64,000 nucleotides of DNA from JBDTNL01 sp039933785 (GCA_039933785.1 JBDTNL010000003.1:1-64000), one strand, 5' to 3'. Shown: positions 44,749-56,269, counted from the first letter of the stretch. Notes: generated by a model not told the origin, from the sequence alone. Made by a program: numbers and translations.

Positions 44749-45744
44749 GTGGAGAGTTTGACCATATCGCCCGGCCAGCGTGCCTTGCGCTTCGCTGGAT
44801 TGGCCGGAGCTTTCGTCCTTGGCGCCGTGCTGCTGCTCGCGGCGTACGCCAAAGCCATCGACCCTTCCGCCTTCGCGGAACAGATCCACGGCGACGGCCT
44901 CGACCGATTCCTTTCGGCGCCGCTGCTGGCCCTGTTCGCAATTGGCGTCGAAGTTCTCCTCGGTAGCCTGCTAGTGCTCGAAGTCCGGCGACTTTGGGTG
45001 CTGGTGCCGGCGGCGGCCTTGGTCGCCTTCTTCCTTTTGCTCACCGGCCGCGCATATTGGCAGTTCGTCCACGGTACGTTGCCGGCCGACGCCAACTGCG
45101 GCTGCTTCGGCAACCTCATCGAACGCACGCCGGCGCAAGCGTTCTGGCAGGACGCCGCGTTGCTGGTTCCGGCGCTGGTCCTGTCGTTTTTTGGGCGCGT
45201 TCGCGGCGCTTCCCGGTTTCCCGTCGCGCGCAGCGTGCTGGCGGCGGCCTTGACGACTGCGGCCGTGGCGTTCGCGCGAGTGGCGCCGACCCTGCCTTTG
45301 GACGACCTCGCGACGCGTCTCAAGTCCGGCGTGGCGATCAACGAGATCTGCGCCGGCGCCAAGGCGGACCGCGTCTGTTTCGGCAGCGTCTTGCCCGAAA
45401 TCGAGCAGGGCCGCCATTTGTTGGTCTTGGCGGACCTCACGGCGCCGGCATTTATCGCCGAGGTTGACACGCTGAATGCTTACGCCCAGGGTGGCCGAGG
45501 GCCCAAGCTCTGGGTGTTGTCGGGCGGGACGGCCGAGGTGACCCGCGCGTTCTTCTGGAAGAATGGCCCCGCGTTCGAGATCCGCGAGGTGCCGCAAGCG
45601 CTGCTGCGTCCGCTGTACCGCAAACTCCCGCGTGCTTTCCTGGTGGAGAGCGGCAGGGTGACTCGGACATGGAGCGGTCTGCCGCCGTTCGACGAATTGG
45701 GCGAGGCCGTGCGTCTCGCCGTGGCTGAAAAAGGGAGCTCATGA
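44749..45744 (+). CDS. MauE/DoxX-like membrane protein with thioredoxin-like C-terminus
   Basis: A 331-residue protein with four to five helices in the first 165 residues in the MauE/DoxX style, including the NCGCFG motif (about residue 117) characteristic of MauE-type proteins linked to disulfide or thiol chemistry. The C-terminal 150 residues (VCFGSVLPEIEQGRHLLVLADL onward) look like a redox-fold thioredoxin-like or peroxiredoxin-like domain without a CxxC. GTG 44749 is the start. It overlaps the thioredoxin-like gene by 4 nt (ATGA), so the pair is probably a membrane thiol-redox system. Confidence 0.8.
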   Translation: MESLTISPGQRALRFAGLAGAFVLGAVLLLAAYAKAIDPSAFAEQIHGDGLDRFLSAPLLALFAIGVEVLLGSLLVLEVRRLWVLVPAAALVAFFLLLTGRAYWQFVHGTLPADANCGCFGNLIERTPAQAFWQDAALLVPALVLSFFGRVRGASRFPVARSVLAAALTTAAVAFARVAPTLPLDDLATRLKSGVAINEICAGAKADRVCFGSVLPEIEQGRHLLVLADLTAPAFIAEVDTLNAYAQGGRGPKLWVLSGGTAEVTRAFFWKNGPAFEIREVPQALLRPLYRKLPRAFLVESGRVTRTWSGLPPFDELGEAVRLAVAEKGSS

Positions 45745-46571
45745 ACCCATCACGTGCCCGCACCCGCGTATCTATCCTCGCAACGCTTGTCCTGGGTCTC
45801 GCCCCGGTGCACTCGAGTTGGGCTCAAGAGGGTCCGATCAGTGATTTTCAGGCTTCTGGCGAATACCTGCTCGAGGTCGACGGCAAGGCCGTGCCGAAGG
45901 CCGAGATCTTCCAGTCGACGTATGCCTCGGCTTTTCTGATTCTGACCTCCGAGCTGCCTGCGCCGGTGCGCATCAACGTTCGCGCGCAGACCGTCGAGGC
46001 GGTGAACCTGATGAAGGTGGCGAAGCAACCGGATGGCGCGGTCACGCTGCTCCCGGACTCGACGCTTCAACCGCTGGGCACTTTCCAGTTCGCCGACGAG
46101 AACGTGGTGTTCGCGTTCTCGGGCAAGACTTGCAAGCTAAAGCCCCGCCCCGCCCTCCTCGGCTTGCACGTGGCGGCCGACCTCAAAGGCTACAAGCCCG
46201 AGTATCTGCGCAACGAGGCACGGTACACGGCCGACGCAGCAGTGCTACAAGTTCTGAAGACCCAGGCGAAGCCGGCGCGGGTGCGAGTCTTCTTCGGCTC
46301 GTGGTGTCCGCATTGCACGGCGTTCGTGCCCAACATCTTCAAGGTCGAGGATGGCATCCAAGGCTCGGCCGTCAGGTTCGAGTACTACGGACTGCCGCGC
46401 GAGGGCATGGCTGCTGAACCCGAGGCCAGGAAGCTGAACATCAACAGCGTGCCTACGGGTGTGGTGTTCGATCCGACCGGGAAGGAAATCGGCCGGATCA
46501 CCGGCGAGGATTGGCGCAAGCCCGAAGACCGGTTGCGCGCCTTGCTGGTGGCTTCGCCGGCGCCCAAGTAA
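45741..46571 (+). CDS. Periplasmic thioredoxin-like protein with CPHC motif
   Basis: A 276-residue protein with a signal peptide (ILATLVLGLAPVHSSWAQ). The thioredoxin fold is C-terminal (about residues 165-270) with GSWCPHCTAFVP (Cys189, Cys192), like DsbA/TlpA-type proteins. The N-terminal part (residues 31-160) is a separate strand-rich domain. The ATG overlaps the stop of the upstream MauE-like gene (45741-45744), which indicates coupled translation and suggests electron delivery to this protein. Role is disulfide exchange in the periplasm. Confidence 0.87.
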   Translation: MNPSRARTRVSILATLVLGLAPVHSSWAQEGPISDFQASGEYLLEVDGKAVPKAEIFQSTYASAFLILTSELPAPVRINVRAQTVEAVNLMKVAKQPDGAVTLLPDSTLQPLGTFQFADENVVFAFSGKTCKLKPRPALLGLHVAADLKGYKPEYLRNEARYTADAAVLQVLKTQAKPARVRVFFGSWCPHCTAFVPNIFKVEDGIQGSAVRFEYYGLPREGMAAEPEARKLNINSVPTGVVFDPTGKEIGRITGEDWRKPEDRLRALLVASPAPK

Positions 46572-46641
46572 AATCGACCGGCGGACGGTGATCCGTCGCA
46601 GAATGGGCAGCGTAAGGCCGATGTCCTATTGGAGGAAGCGC

Positions 46642-48051
46642 ATGCCCATGCTTCGATCACTTCGACGCAACGCCGTCGCCGTCCTTGGTTTCACTCTGGT
46701 CTGCGGCGCCGCGGTTCGCGCCCAGCCGTCGGCACCACCTGAGCCCGCCGCGGATTCGCCCGCGGCCGAGGTGGCAGCCGAAGACTCAGGGTTCCATTTC
46801 AAGCTCGGTTTCGAGGCTAAGGTCAACTACCGCTACAGCGGCGACAGCGCGGTGAAGGTGAACTTCCCCCTGGAGTCGTCCGCGCCGGTGTTCCTGCGGA
46901 CGGTCGATCCGGGCAGCCACTTCGAATTCTCGACCTTCACTCTCGTCGGCGACGCCTCGTGGGGGCAGAACCTGAACGCCGGTGCGCGGGTCGACGTGGG
47001 CAACCTCTATGACCGCAACCCCACTTCGAGCGGCAAAGAGGTCATCGTGCACGATGCATGGCTACGCTTCGGCCGGGAGATCCGGCCGGCGACGCTACCC
47101 GAGGGGTTCGGCGGCTATCTCAAGGTCGGCAAGTTTGGCCACTTCGAGCGCCAGAACGACCGGCATCTCGAGAGCTGGGGCCTCCTCTCGACCGCCTTCA
47201 ATCGCTTTCCGGACGTCGGTCTGGAGGGCGGCCTGGATCTCGGCCGCTTCGTCTACGTGAAGGCGTCGTTGACCGCCGGCAATCCAGTGTTCATTCGCGA
47301 TCCCAACGCGCTCGCCGGCGACAACGGCACTGATGCCCTGCTGCGGAAACCGCCGCTCAACACACCGACGCTGAACAGCGGCTTCGTGATTCCGTATGAC
47401 ACCGAGGTGCAGGATCTCGGCCAGACCGGCCACCTGCAGACCAGCATTGGAGTCGGCGCGCGCTTCGGCGATGAGGCGGGCAATCTCGCGGTCGACGTCC
47501 TGGCGTTTGCTCGCCAGCGCAAGCTCGCCGACACCGTCGCCCTCGAAGGGACGTTCTATGGCGGTGACCTCGACATCCTGAATGGACCGTTCAACACGGC
47601 GCCGTTCGTCGGGCCGTATTCACTGCCGCTCACCAGCGACAAGAAGGAAGAGGTCGGCGCGAACGTTTGGCTGTACTGGGGAGGCTTCTCGTTCTTCGGC
47701 CAGTACGAAGATCAGAAGATCGCCGGCCTCAAACGCAAGGGCTACGAGGGCGAGGTCGCCTGGCGCTTCGACCTCCCGCTGGTCTGGGGACTCGCCGGGC
47801 GCCAGCTCTTTTCGCACATCCAGCCGGCGATTCGCTACTCGAAGCTCGAGCCGAAGTTCCTCGGCGGCAGTCCCCAGTACCCGGCGCCCAGCGTGCGCTG
47901 GGACTGGACGAAAATCGATGGCGGCCTGCGGCTCACCATCATCGAGGGCATCGATCTCACCGCGGAATACGCGGACAACGACTTCCTCCTGCTCAACGGC
48001 AAGCACGTGAAGAACAACGAATCTCTGGTGACGCTCCGCTGGTCGATGTGA
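46642..48051 (+). CDS. Outer-membrane beta-barrel porin-like protein
   Basis: A 469-residue protein with signal peptide (LRRNAVAVLGFTLVCGAAVRAQ). ATG 46642 is selected because GGAGG (46631-46635) precedes it by six bases. The mature protein is rich in alternating beta-strand segments with aromatic girdles (FHFKLGFEAKVNYRY, HFEFSTFTLVGDASWG, GLRLTIIEGIDLTAEYAD) and ends LVTLRWSM, close to the terminal aromatic beta-signal of outer-membrane proteins. It is a probable outer-membrane channel of unknown substrate. It is followed by the SnoaL-like gene in a GTGA overlap. Confidence 0.75.
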   Translation: MPMLRSLRRNAVAVLGFTLVCGAAVRAQPSAPPEPAADSPAAEVAAEDSGFHFKLGFEAKVNYRYSGDSAVKVNFPLESSAPVFLRTVDPGSHFEFSTFTLVGDASWGQNLNAGARVDVGNLYDRNPTSSGKEVIVHDAWLRFGREIRPATLPEGFGGYLKVGKFGHFERQNDRHLESWGLLSTAFNRFPDVGLEGGLDLGRFVYVKASLTAGNPVFIRDPNALAGDNGTDALLRKPPLNTPTLNSGFVIPYDTEVQDLGQTGHLQTSIGVGARFGDEAGNLAVDVLAFARQRKLADTVALEGTFYGGDLDILNGPFNTAPFVGPYSLPLTSDKKEEVGANVWLYWGGFSFFGQYEDQKIAGLKRKGYEGEVAWRFDLPLVWGLAGRQLFSHIQPAIRYSKLEPKFLGGSPQYPAPSVRWDWTKIDGGLRLTIIEGIDLTAEYADNDFLLLNGKHVKNNESLVTLRWSM

Positions 48052-48458
48052 GCGCGGACAACACCGACCGAGACGCGCTTCGCGCGGCGTTCGAAGCGTT
48101 CGGCGAGGCGTTGAATCGCGGCGACTACGAGGCGGTCGTCAGCATGATCGCCGAGGACGCTGCCTTCTGGCCCGACGCGGCGCCCGCGACCCGCGGCCGC
48201 GAGCCCATCCGAGCGGCGTACGAGCGCCTTGCTGGGTACACCCTGCGGGCCTCGTTCGATATCGAAGAGATCGTGGTGAGTGGCGACCTCGGGCTGGTGC
48301 GCGGCTTCGAGCACTTCCGTCTCGAGCCCCGCGCCGGCGGCGAGGCGATCACGATCGAAGGCCGCCGGGCATTCTCCGTCTGGCAACGCAACCGCGATGG
48401 GTTGTGGAAGAACACCCACGGCATGACCAACTGGGCAGCGTCGCAGACGCGGACCTGA
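48048..48458 (+). CDS. SnoaL-like / DUF4440 (NTF2-fold) protein
   Basis: A 136-residue protein with the cone-like NTF2 fold pattern: ALRAAFEAFGEALNRGDYEAVVSMIAEDAAFWPD at the N-terminus, then REPIRAAYERL, LVRGFEHFRLEP and a final tryptophan-containing strand (WKNTHGMTNW). These proteins are ketosteroid-isomerase-like or polyketide-cyclase-like, or simply bind small ligands. The start is GTG 48048 overlapping the porin stop (GTGA). Function is not known. Confidence 0.85.
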   Translation: MSADNTDRDALRAAFEAFGEALNRGDYEAVVSMIAEDAAFWPDAAPATRGREPIRAAYERLAGYTLRASFDIEEIVVSGDLGLVRGFEHFRLEPRAGGEAITIEGRRAFSVWQRNRDGLWKNTHGMTNWAASQTRT

Positions 48459-48467
48459 CGCGCGGGG

Positions 48468-49649
48468 TTACGCGCCGGCTTGGTCTTCGGGCGCGGCGTC
48501 GTTGAAGAGGGCGATGTAGGGCGCGTAGCGAAAGCGCCGATTGCGCGCGTTCCCCGTCATCTCTCCGAGGACACCCAGCGCGACCAGCCGGGTCACGAGC
48601 GCATTCGCGGCGCTGTACGTCGTTCCGGTCGTCTGCTGGACATCGTTCACGGAGATGATCGGCTTATAGAACAGCGACTCGAGGACCTTGTGTCCGTTTC
48701 CCGCGGCGCGTCCGAGTTGCGCGGTGATCGCTGCACGATGCTGCTCCCGAAGGTGCAGGATGCGCCGGGCCGTCTCAGCGGCCTCGCCGGCGACATCGAT
48801 GACACCGCGCAGGAAGAAGGCAATCCAGTCTTCCCAGGCTCCGTGATCACGCACGGATTGCAAATGTTCGTAGTAGGCCTGTCGGTGTTGTTTGAAATAG
48901 TGCGAGAGGTAGAGGACCGGCTTGTGCAACACGCTCCGTTCGGTAAGCAGGAAGGTGATGAGTAGCCGACCCACGCGGCCATTGCCGTCGAGAAACGGAT
49001 GGATGGTCTCGAACTGGACGTGCGCCAGCGCGATCTTGATCAGTGGCGGCAGACCGTCGTCAGCGTGCAGGAACGTCTCGAGATCTCCCAGCGCGTCCGG
49101 TACCGCCTGAGGTGGCGGCGGCACGAAGCTCGCGGTATTGATCGTCGACCCGGGCGGCCCGATCCAGTTCTGGCTCGTCCTGAGTTCGCCAGGCTGCAGT
49201 CTTCCCCCGCGCACGCCACGCATCAGTTGGGCGTGGATCTCGCGAATGAGCCGCACCGAAACCGGTAGCTCCGGCAGCCGGGCCAATCCGTGGTTCATCG
49301 CGCCGACGTAGTTGATCACCTCGTCTACGTCGCGCGGCAGGTTCTGGTCGAACAACTGCGCCTCGGCGGCGAGCAGGTCCTGCAGGGAGCTCTGCGTGCC
49401 TTCGATCTGGCTTGAGAGCACCGCCTCCTTGCGCACGTACATGAAGACGAAAAGGTCCGGGTTCGGGAGGATGAGCACAGATCCGTCGAGCCGCCCGAGC
49501 GCGCGATCAGCCGTCGAGAGCAGCGATTGGATCTCGCCTTTCAGCTCGAGCGGCGGATTCGGAGGCAGCGGAGCCGGCAGGAAGGCCCGATACCCGGTCG
49601 CCTGCCCCAGATAGCGCCCGGCGCGTGTCGAAAGTGCAGCGGCTTTCAT
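48468..49649 (-). CDS. Fic family AMP transferase with winged-helix C-terminus
   Basis: A 393-residue protein with the Fic active-site motif HPFLDGNGRVGR (217-228) and an N-terminal inhibitory motif of the [S/T]xxxE(G/N) type, Ser79 to Glu83-Gly84 in SSQIEG, so it is a class II Fic with autoinhibition by its own helix. The C-terminal part (about residues 320-390) looks like a winged-helix DNA-binding domain (VNDVQQTTGTTYSAANALVTRLVALGVL). Fic proteins transfer AMP or other phosphoryl moieties to Ser/Thr/Tyr. ATG 49649 has GGGAG eight bases upstream. Three 12-bp sites lie upstream and the C-terminal HTH suggests it may regulate itself. Confidence 0.9.
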   Translation of the reverse strand: MKAAALSTRAGRYLGQATGYRAFLPAPLPPNPPLELKGEIQSLLSTADRALGRLDGSVLILPNPDLFVFMYVRKEAVLSSQIEGTQSSLQDLLAAEAQLFDQNLPRDVDEVINYVGAMNHGLARLPELPVSVRLIREIHAQLMRGVRGGRLQPGELRTSQNWIGPPGSTINTASFVPPPPQAVPDALGDLETFLHADDGLPPLIKIALAHVQFETIHPFLDGNGRVGRLLITFLLTERSVLHKPVLYLSHYFKQHRQAYYEHLQSVRDHGAWEDWIAFFLRGVIDVAGEAAETARRILHLREQHRAAITAQLGRAAGNGHKVLESLFYKPIISVNDVQQTTGTTYSAANALVTRLVALGVLGEMTGNARNRRFRYAPYIALFNDAAPEDQAGA

Positions 49650-49660
49650 GTTCCTGGCTC

Positions 49661-49672
49661 CCTTGTATATGG
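49661..49672. promoter_or_regulatory. Putative Fic operator copy 1
   Basis: CCTTGTATATGG, 12-14 bases upstream of the fic start on the opposite strand. It matches copy 3 in 10 of 12 bases, and is near-complementary to copy 2. Confidence 0.55.
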
Positions 49673-49685
49673 GGCTCGGTGGCGT

Positions 49686-49697
49686 CCATATTGTAGG
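49686..49697. promoter_or_regulatory. Putative Fic operator copy 2 (inverted)
   Basis: CCATATTGTAGG is the same motif in inverted orientation (its complement reads CCTACAATATGG), lying 13 bases beyond copy 1. Confidence 0.5.
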
Positions 49698-49700
49698 CAG

Positions 49701-49712
49701 CCTTGCGTATGG
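49701..49712. promoter_or_regulatory. Putative Fic operator copy 3
   Basis: CCTTGCGTATGG, in the same orientation as copy 1, three bases after copy 2. Together the three sites occupy 52 bp between the fic and luxC-like genes. Confidence 0.55.
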
Positions 49713-49733
49713 CGGCAAGTGAGGGGCCTTATT

Positions 49734-51035
49734 TTAGTTTCTGCTTGCCTCTCCCCGGTTCTCCCAGGTCGCGTCGGGCCGCTGGAGCTCGCCCGCGGGC
49801 GCGATGCGGGTGACGCGGAGGTCGGTGAGCGCTTGGCGCATGCTTTCCCCGATCGTGCCGCTCGTAGCGACACCCTGTAGACGGCCTTTCCAGGGTGACA
49901 GCAGGGAGAGCAGCTCGGCGGGGTCGTCGAGATTGTGCACGCGCACGGTCCGGCGGCCGGGGGAGGGTAGGAAGAGCGGCCTCTCCTCGAGGACGACCGT
50001 GCCGATCACACTGTCGCTAGGCTCGAGCGGCAAGCCACGGATCTCGGCCTCGGCGCGCAGGAGCTGGACGCCGGCGAGCTCGGCCGCGGTCGCGGGACCG
50101 GCGGGTAAGCGCGTCGACGCTTCGGAAAGCGCTGACACCAAAAGAGTTGCGAATCGCCTGGCACCTTTCAGCGCCGCACCTTTCAGCGCCCCGAGGACGT
50201 AGACCGCCTGAACGGAGAGGCAGCCGCGTTGATCGAACAATGCGACGTCAGCCGCAACGCCCTGGGCGGCGGCTTCGAGATCGGCGTCGGCGGCGATCAC
50301 TGCCAAACTGGCGCGCGGGCCGTGGGCCAAGAGCCGGCCGCGAAGTCGGGGCGCGAGATCCCCGAGGGTGGCCTCGGTGCCGTACGCGATGACTTGGCCG
50401 GCTTGCGCGAAGACCACGTCCTCGAGGCGCCGGTCGCCGCCGCGCCAGGTGGTCGCCGCGACCGCGGCAGAGAGTGCGGGCAATCTGCGGATCAGCTCGG
50501 CCACGAAGCGCGGCGCGAAGAGCGGTTCGTCGCTCGCCGATTTGAGGAGCACCGGACGGCGCTCGAGCAGCGCGCGCAACAGGGGTTGAGCGGCGAGCCC
50601 CGGCAGGTTCGAGGCGAGCAGGATGACCGACGGGCCGGGAGCGCCAGTCGACGGAGTCCTCTCGAGCGCGGTCGCGAGTCGATCGGCGTGCGGTCGGAGC
50701 AGGCCGCGCAGCACCGCGTCGAGGCCCGCCGCGAGGCCCTCGGGCGACAGTCGGCTGGTCCGCGCCAGGGCGCAGCGAAACAGCGCCTCGTCGGCTGAGC
50801 CGGCGTCGAGGCACGCACTCACGGTCGAGTGCCACGCTGCTAGGAGATCTTCGGTCGAGACACTCGTCAGCGCAGACTGGCCGGCGCCTGAGAGCTGCAG
50901 CATCAGCCGTCCAAGCTCATCGGGCTGCCATTCAGCGCTCTGCCAGGTTGAGTCCTGGACTGCGCGCGGTCGCCACGTGCGCGGTAGGAACTCGGAAGGC
51001 GCGACGGTGTCGGCGAGTGGCAGCAACCGACTCAC
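49734..51035 (-). CDS. LuxC-like acyl-CoA/acyl-protein reductase
   Basis: A 433-residue protein resembling LuxC, the fatty-acyl reductase of bacterial luciferase systems, with a Rossmann-like substrate site VILLASNLPGLAAQPLLRA, a cysteine block FDQRGCLSVQAVYV that contains the probable nucleophile, and a C-terminal NLDD followed by strand/helix pairs. LuxC reduces acyl-enzyme or acyl-CoA to fatty aldehyde with NADPH. GTG 51035 overlaps the stop of the luxE-like gene (GTGA), so the two are translationally coupled on the minus strand. No luciferase gene is in the window, so the aldehyde is for another purpose. Confidence 0.8.
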   Translation of the reverse strand: MSRLLPLADTVAPSEFLPRTWRPRAVQDSTWQSAEWQPDELGRLMLQLSGAGQSALTSVSTEDLLAAWHSTVSACLDAGSADEALFRCALARTSRLSPEGLAAGLDAVLRGLLRPHADRLATALERTPSTGAPGPSVILLASNLPGLAAQPLLRALLERRPVLLKSASDEPLFAPRFVAELIRRLPALSAAVAATTWRGGDRRLEDVVFAQAGQVIAYGTEATLGDLAPRLRGRLLAHGPRASLAVIAADADLEAAAQGVAADVALFDQRGCLSVQAVYVLGALKGAALKGARRFATLLVSALSEASTRLPAGPATAAELAGVQLLRAEAEIRGLPLEPSDSVIGTVVLEERPLFLPSPGRRTVRVHNLDDPAELLSLLSPWKGRLQGVATSGTIGESMRQALTDLRVTRIAPAGELQRPDATWENRGEASRN

Positions 51036-52108
51036 CGCCTTTGGGTGAGCTCCTCGGCTGCCAGTGAGCAGCCGCGAAGCTCGGCGCCACTGGCCCGTCC
51101 GCGGAGCCTGAAGCCGGAGCCCTCGAGCACTCCCAAATCCTCGGTCAGCACGTGGGTCGCCGAGCTCAAGTTGGCAAGATCGAGAATGGCGAGCAGGCCG
51201 GTCTCGCCCTCGGATGCTTCCGCGAGCGTGGCGGGATCGAGCGTCCGCACCCGCACCCAGTGCGGCGGCACGAAGAGATCCGGGTCGCCGCCGGTGCGCG
51301 ATGCGGTGTAGCACTGACTGGTGAGCTCGGTCATGCCGTACTCGCGCACCACCGCGCTCGCCGGAATGCCGAGACGATTCTCGGTCAGCGCAACGAGCTC
51401 AGCGCGCGAGATCTCGCGCGTCTTGCCCTTGAACCCGCCGGTCTCGAACAGCAAGGTGCCCGGGGGGAGTCGAAAGTGCAGGTCGATCCGAGTCAGCGTG
51501 TCGAGCAATTCGAGCAGCGCGAACGCCGTGGCGATGAGCAGCACTGGCTGTCCGCCGCGCTGCGCCGCGTTGAGCCAGGATCGCGCCTTGCCCAATTCGA
51601 CGCCGCGAGCGCCGAGCGCCGTGACGCTAGTCGGGCTGCCGTAGTTCGCCAGCACGCAATCGACCATGAACGACAGGCTCGAATCCGGGAGCACGTCGCG
51701 CGAAGGCACCAGGGACAGGATCGAGGGCCGAGCGCCAAGCGAGCCGAGGCATGCCTGCGGGAACGACGCCTCGATCACGGCGCGATAGAGCTCCGGGAAG
51801 CCATGGTGATGGACGCTCCGCTCCCCCCCGGTGCCGCTGCTGCGAAATGTTTCAACCGCCGGCCGGGAGGCCAGCTCGAGGGTCTTCCACGCCGCGGTCG
51901 GCACGAGCGGAATCTGCCGCCAGTGGTCGAGCGCCGCGGCGTCGATGCGGCGCCGGTCGCATAGAGCCCGGTAAGGCGCCACGGTCTCGTATTGAAAGCG
52001 GAAGGCCTCGAGCGCGAGCTCCTCGAACCGATCGACCCCATCGATCTGATCCGCGTGGGGCTGCGTAAGATACCGCGTGATCTCTCCTTCGAGCTCCGAA
52101 CCCGTCAT
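51032..52108 (-). CDS. LuxE-like acyl-protein synthetase / acyl-activating enzyme
   Basis: A 358-residue adenylate-forming enzyme of the LuxE type. It has the AMP-binding loop SSGTGGERSVHH, an Asp/Glu block LLFETGGFKGKTREISR, the motif REYGMTELTSQCY and the DLANLSSATHVLTEDLG segment. LuxE activates fatty acids as acyl-AMP and passes them to the LuxC reductase. ATG 52108 gives the usual length (about 360) and no strong Shine-Dalgarno; upstream in-frame starts are possible. It forms an operon with the luxC-like gene and lies divergent (91-nt gap) from the cupredoxin gene at 52200. Confidence 0.82.
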   Translation of the reverse strand: MTGSELEGEITRYLTQPHADQIDGVDRFEELALEAFRFQYETVAPYRALCDRRRIDAAALDHWRQIPLVPTAAWKTLELASRPAVETFRSSGTGGERSVHHHGFPELYRAVIEASFPQACLGSLGARPSILSLVPSRDVLPDSSLSFMVDCVLANYGSPTSVTALGARGVELGKARSWLNAAQRGGQPVLLIATAFALLELLDTLTRIDLHFRLPPGTLLFETGGFKGKTREISRAELVALTENRLGIPASAVVREYGMTELTSQCYTASRTGGDPDLFVPPHWVRVRTLDPATLAEASEGETGLLAILDLANLSSATHVLTEDLGVLEGSGFRLRGRASGAELRGCSLAAEELTQRR

Positions 52109-52199
52109 ACGCGGGATTTTGTCATGCCGCACGAGCCGCGATGGCCTTCCGGACGGCCGGCTCCCGCGCATCGCTGTGTTACCATTTCGAACCGTCCCC

Positions 52200-52887
52200 A
52201 TGCGATCCCGGAGCGTGTTCTCACGGTTGGCGTTGACGCTTTGCCTGGCCGCCGGAGTGTCGGCGGGTGTCTCGGCGCCGCGCCTGGAAGCCCGGGAAAT
52301 CAAGGGTTCCGTACTCCTTCTCGCTAAGGGCGGCAAGATCGTCGACAAGAGCGCCGAGGTGAAGAACGCGGTGGTGATCTGGCGGCCAGCGGTGCCGGTC
52401 AAGGGCGTCAGCACCAATCGCACCTTCACCATGGCGACCCACCAGAAGGAATTCGAGCCTCGGGTGCTGACCATCCCGGTGGGGGCTTCGGTCGCCTTCG
52501 GCAACGCCGATCCGATCCTGCACAACGCGTTTTCGGTCTCGGCAGGCAATCGCTTCGACCTCGGCTTGGCACGCAAGGGCGTCGGCAAGTCGTGGACGTT
52601 CAAGAGCCCGGGCTTGGTACGGGTCTTCTGCAATGTCCACCATTCGATGGTGGGGTATATCTGGGTACTCGACACGCCCTTCTCGACCATGCCCGATGCG
52701 GCCGGCAACTTCACGCTCACCGGCCTGCCGGAGGGCGCCGGCACGCTCGAGGTCTGGCACGAGCAGACCGAGCTGTGGTCTGAGACCTTTAAGAACCTGC
52801 CGCACGAAGCGGTGGGTGCCAAGCTCGAAGTCACCCGCCCGCGCGTGCCTTCGCATGTCAACAAGTTGGGTCAGTCCTACAACCAGC

Positions 52888-52904
<17 letters not shown>
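52200..52904 (+). CDS. Exported cupredoxin-like protein
   Basis: A 234-residue protein with a signal peptide (VFSRLALTLCLAAGVSAGVSAPR). The mature part has a plastocyanin/azurin-like site: ILHNAFSV (His), then FCNVHHSMVGYIWV with Cys, His and Met ligands in the CxxHxxM layout. It is followed by a carboxypeptidase-regulatory-like strand part (FTLTGLPEGAGTLEVWHE) typical of transthyretin-like domains. It probably binds copper in the periplasm for electron transfer. It overlaps the next gene (sensor kinase) by 17 nt, so a functional link is plausible. Confidence 0.83.
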
Positions 52905-55545
<2,641 letters not shown>

Positions 55546-55600
55546 ACCCCGAGGCGGGAAGCGACCGCAGGAAACTGACCCACCGGGGTTTCCACACGAG

Positions 55601-56269
55601 GTGAGTTCCGACTCCGCACAGGATTTTTCTGTCCTCCTAGATACCCTCGGAGACACCCTCGGAGACACCCCAGGCGCCCTCGATCCCGATCTCGACGTGT
55701 TGCGGCTGGTCGCCGCTGGGAATGTCGACGCATTTTCGGTCCTGGTCGAACGCCATCAGGCCCGCTTGGTGCGCCTCTGCGCGCGCCTGCTGCGCGACCC
55801 GGACGAGGCGCAGGACGCCGCGCAAGAGGTGTTTCTTCGTGCCTACCGTTCGGCGGGGACCTACGAGCCGCGCGGGCGGGTGTTCACCTGGCTCTATCGC
55901 ATCGCGGTTAACCACTGCCTGAACCGCCTGCGCCGGCGGCGGCTGGTGCGATTCCTGCCCTTCGCCCCGGCGGCGGGACGAGAGGACGAGCCCGAGATCG
56001 ACCCGGCGGACTCGAGACCGGGCTTGGAACGCGTCATGGGGGCGCGGGAAGATTGGGCGGCGATGCGCGGCGCGATCTCCAAGCTGCCGGCCGGCCAGCA
56101 GGCCGTGTTGCTGCTGGCGAAGTTCGAAGAGTTGTCGTACCGCCAGATCGCGCACGCCCTCGGCCTTACCGAGAGCGCCGTCGAAAGCCGCCTGGTAAGA
56201 GCCATGCGCACTCTGACGAAGGCGCAGGAAAGCGATCGCTCCGGGGTTTCTCCGGCGGGGAGAGGATGA
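55601..56269 (+). CDS. ECF-type RNA polymerase sigma factor
   Basis: A 222-residue factor with region 2 (LVAAGNVDAFSVLVERHQARLV, DPDEAQDAAQEVFLRAYRS, VFTWLYRIAVNHCLNRLRRRR) and region 4 (LPAGQQAVLLLAKFEELSYRQIAHALGLTESAVESRLVRA). GTG 55601 is proposed; the N-terminal extension of about 45 residues includes two 12-bp direct repeats (ccctcggagaca, 55644-55667) that give a TLGDTLGD tandem. It overlaps the anti-sigma gene (ATGATGAG around 56266), and a Spy-like gene follows, so the factor is probably held by the membrane anti-sigma and responds to envelope stress. Confidence 0.93.
   Translation: MSSDSAQDFSVLLDTLGDTLGDTPGALDPDLDVLRLVAAGNVDAFSVLVERHQARLVRLCARLLRDPDEAQDAAQEVFLRAYRSAGTYEPRGRVFTWLYRIAVNHCLNRLRRRRLVRFLPFAPAAGREDEPEIDPADSRPGLERVMGAREDWAAMRGAISKLPAGQQAVLLLAKFEELSYRQIAHALGLTESAVESRLVRAMRTLTKAQESDRSGVSPAGRG
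55644..55667 (+). repeat. Two tandem 12-bp repeats in the sigma factor N-terminus
   Basis: ccctcggagaca occurs twice in a row. It is in frame, so slippage would add or remove four residues and leave the sigma factor intact. Confidence 0.75.

Noticed and set aside
49734..52108. Bioluminescence operon
   Set aside because: Only luxC- and luxE-like genes exist; luxA, luxB and luxD are absent.
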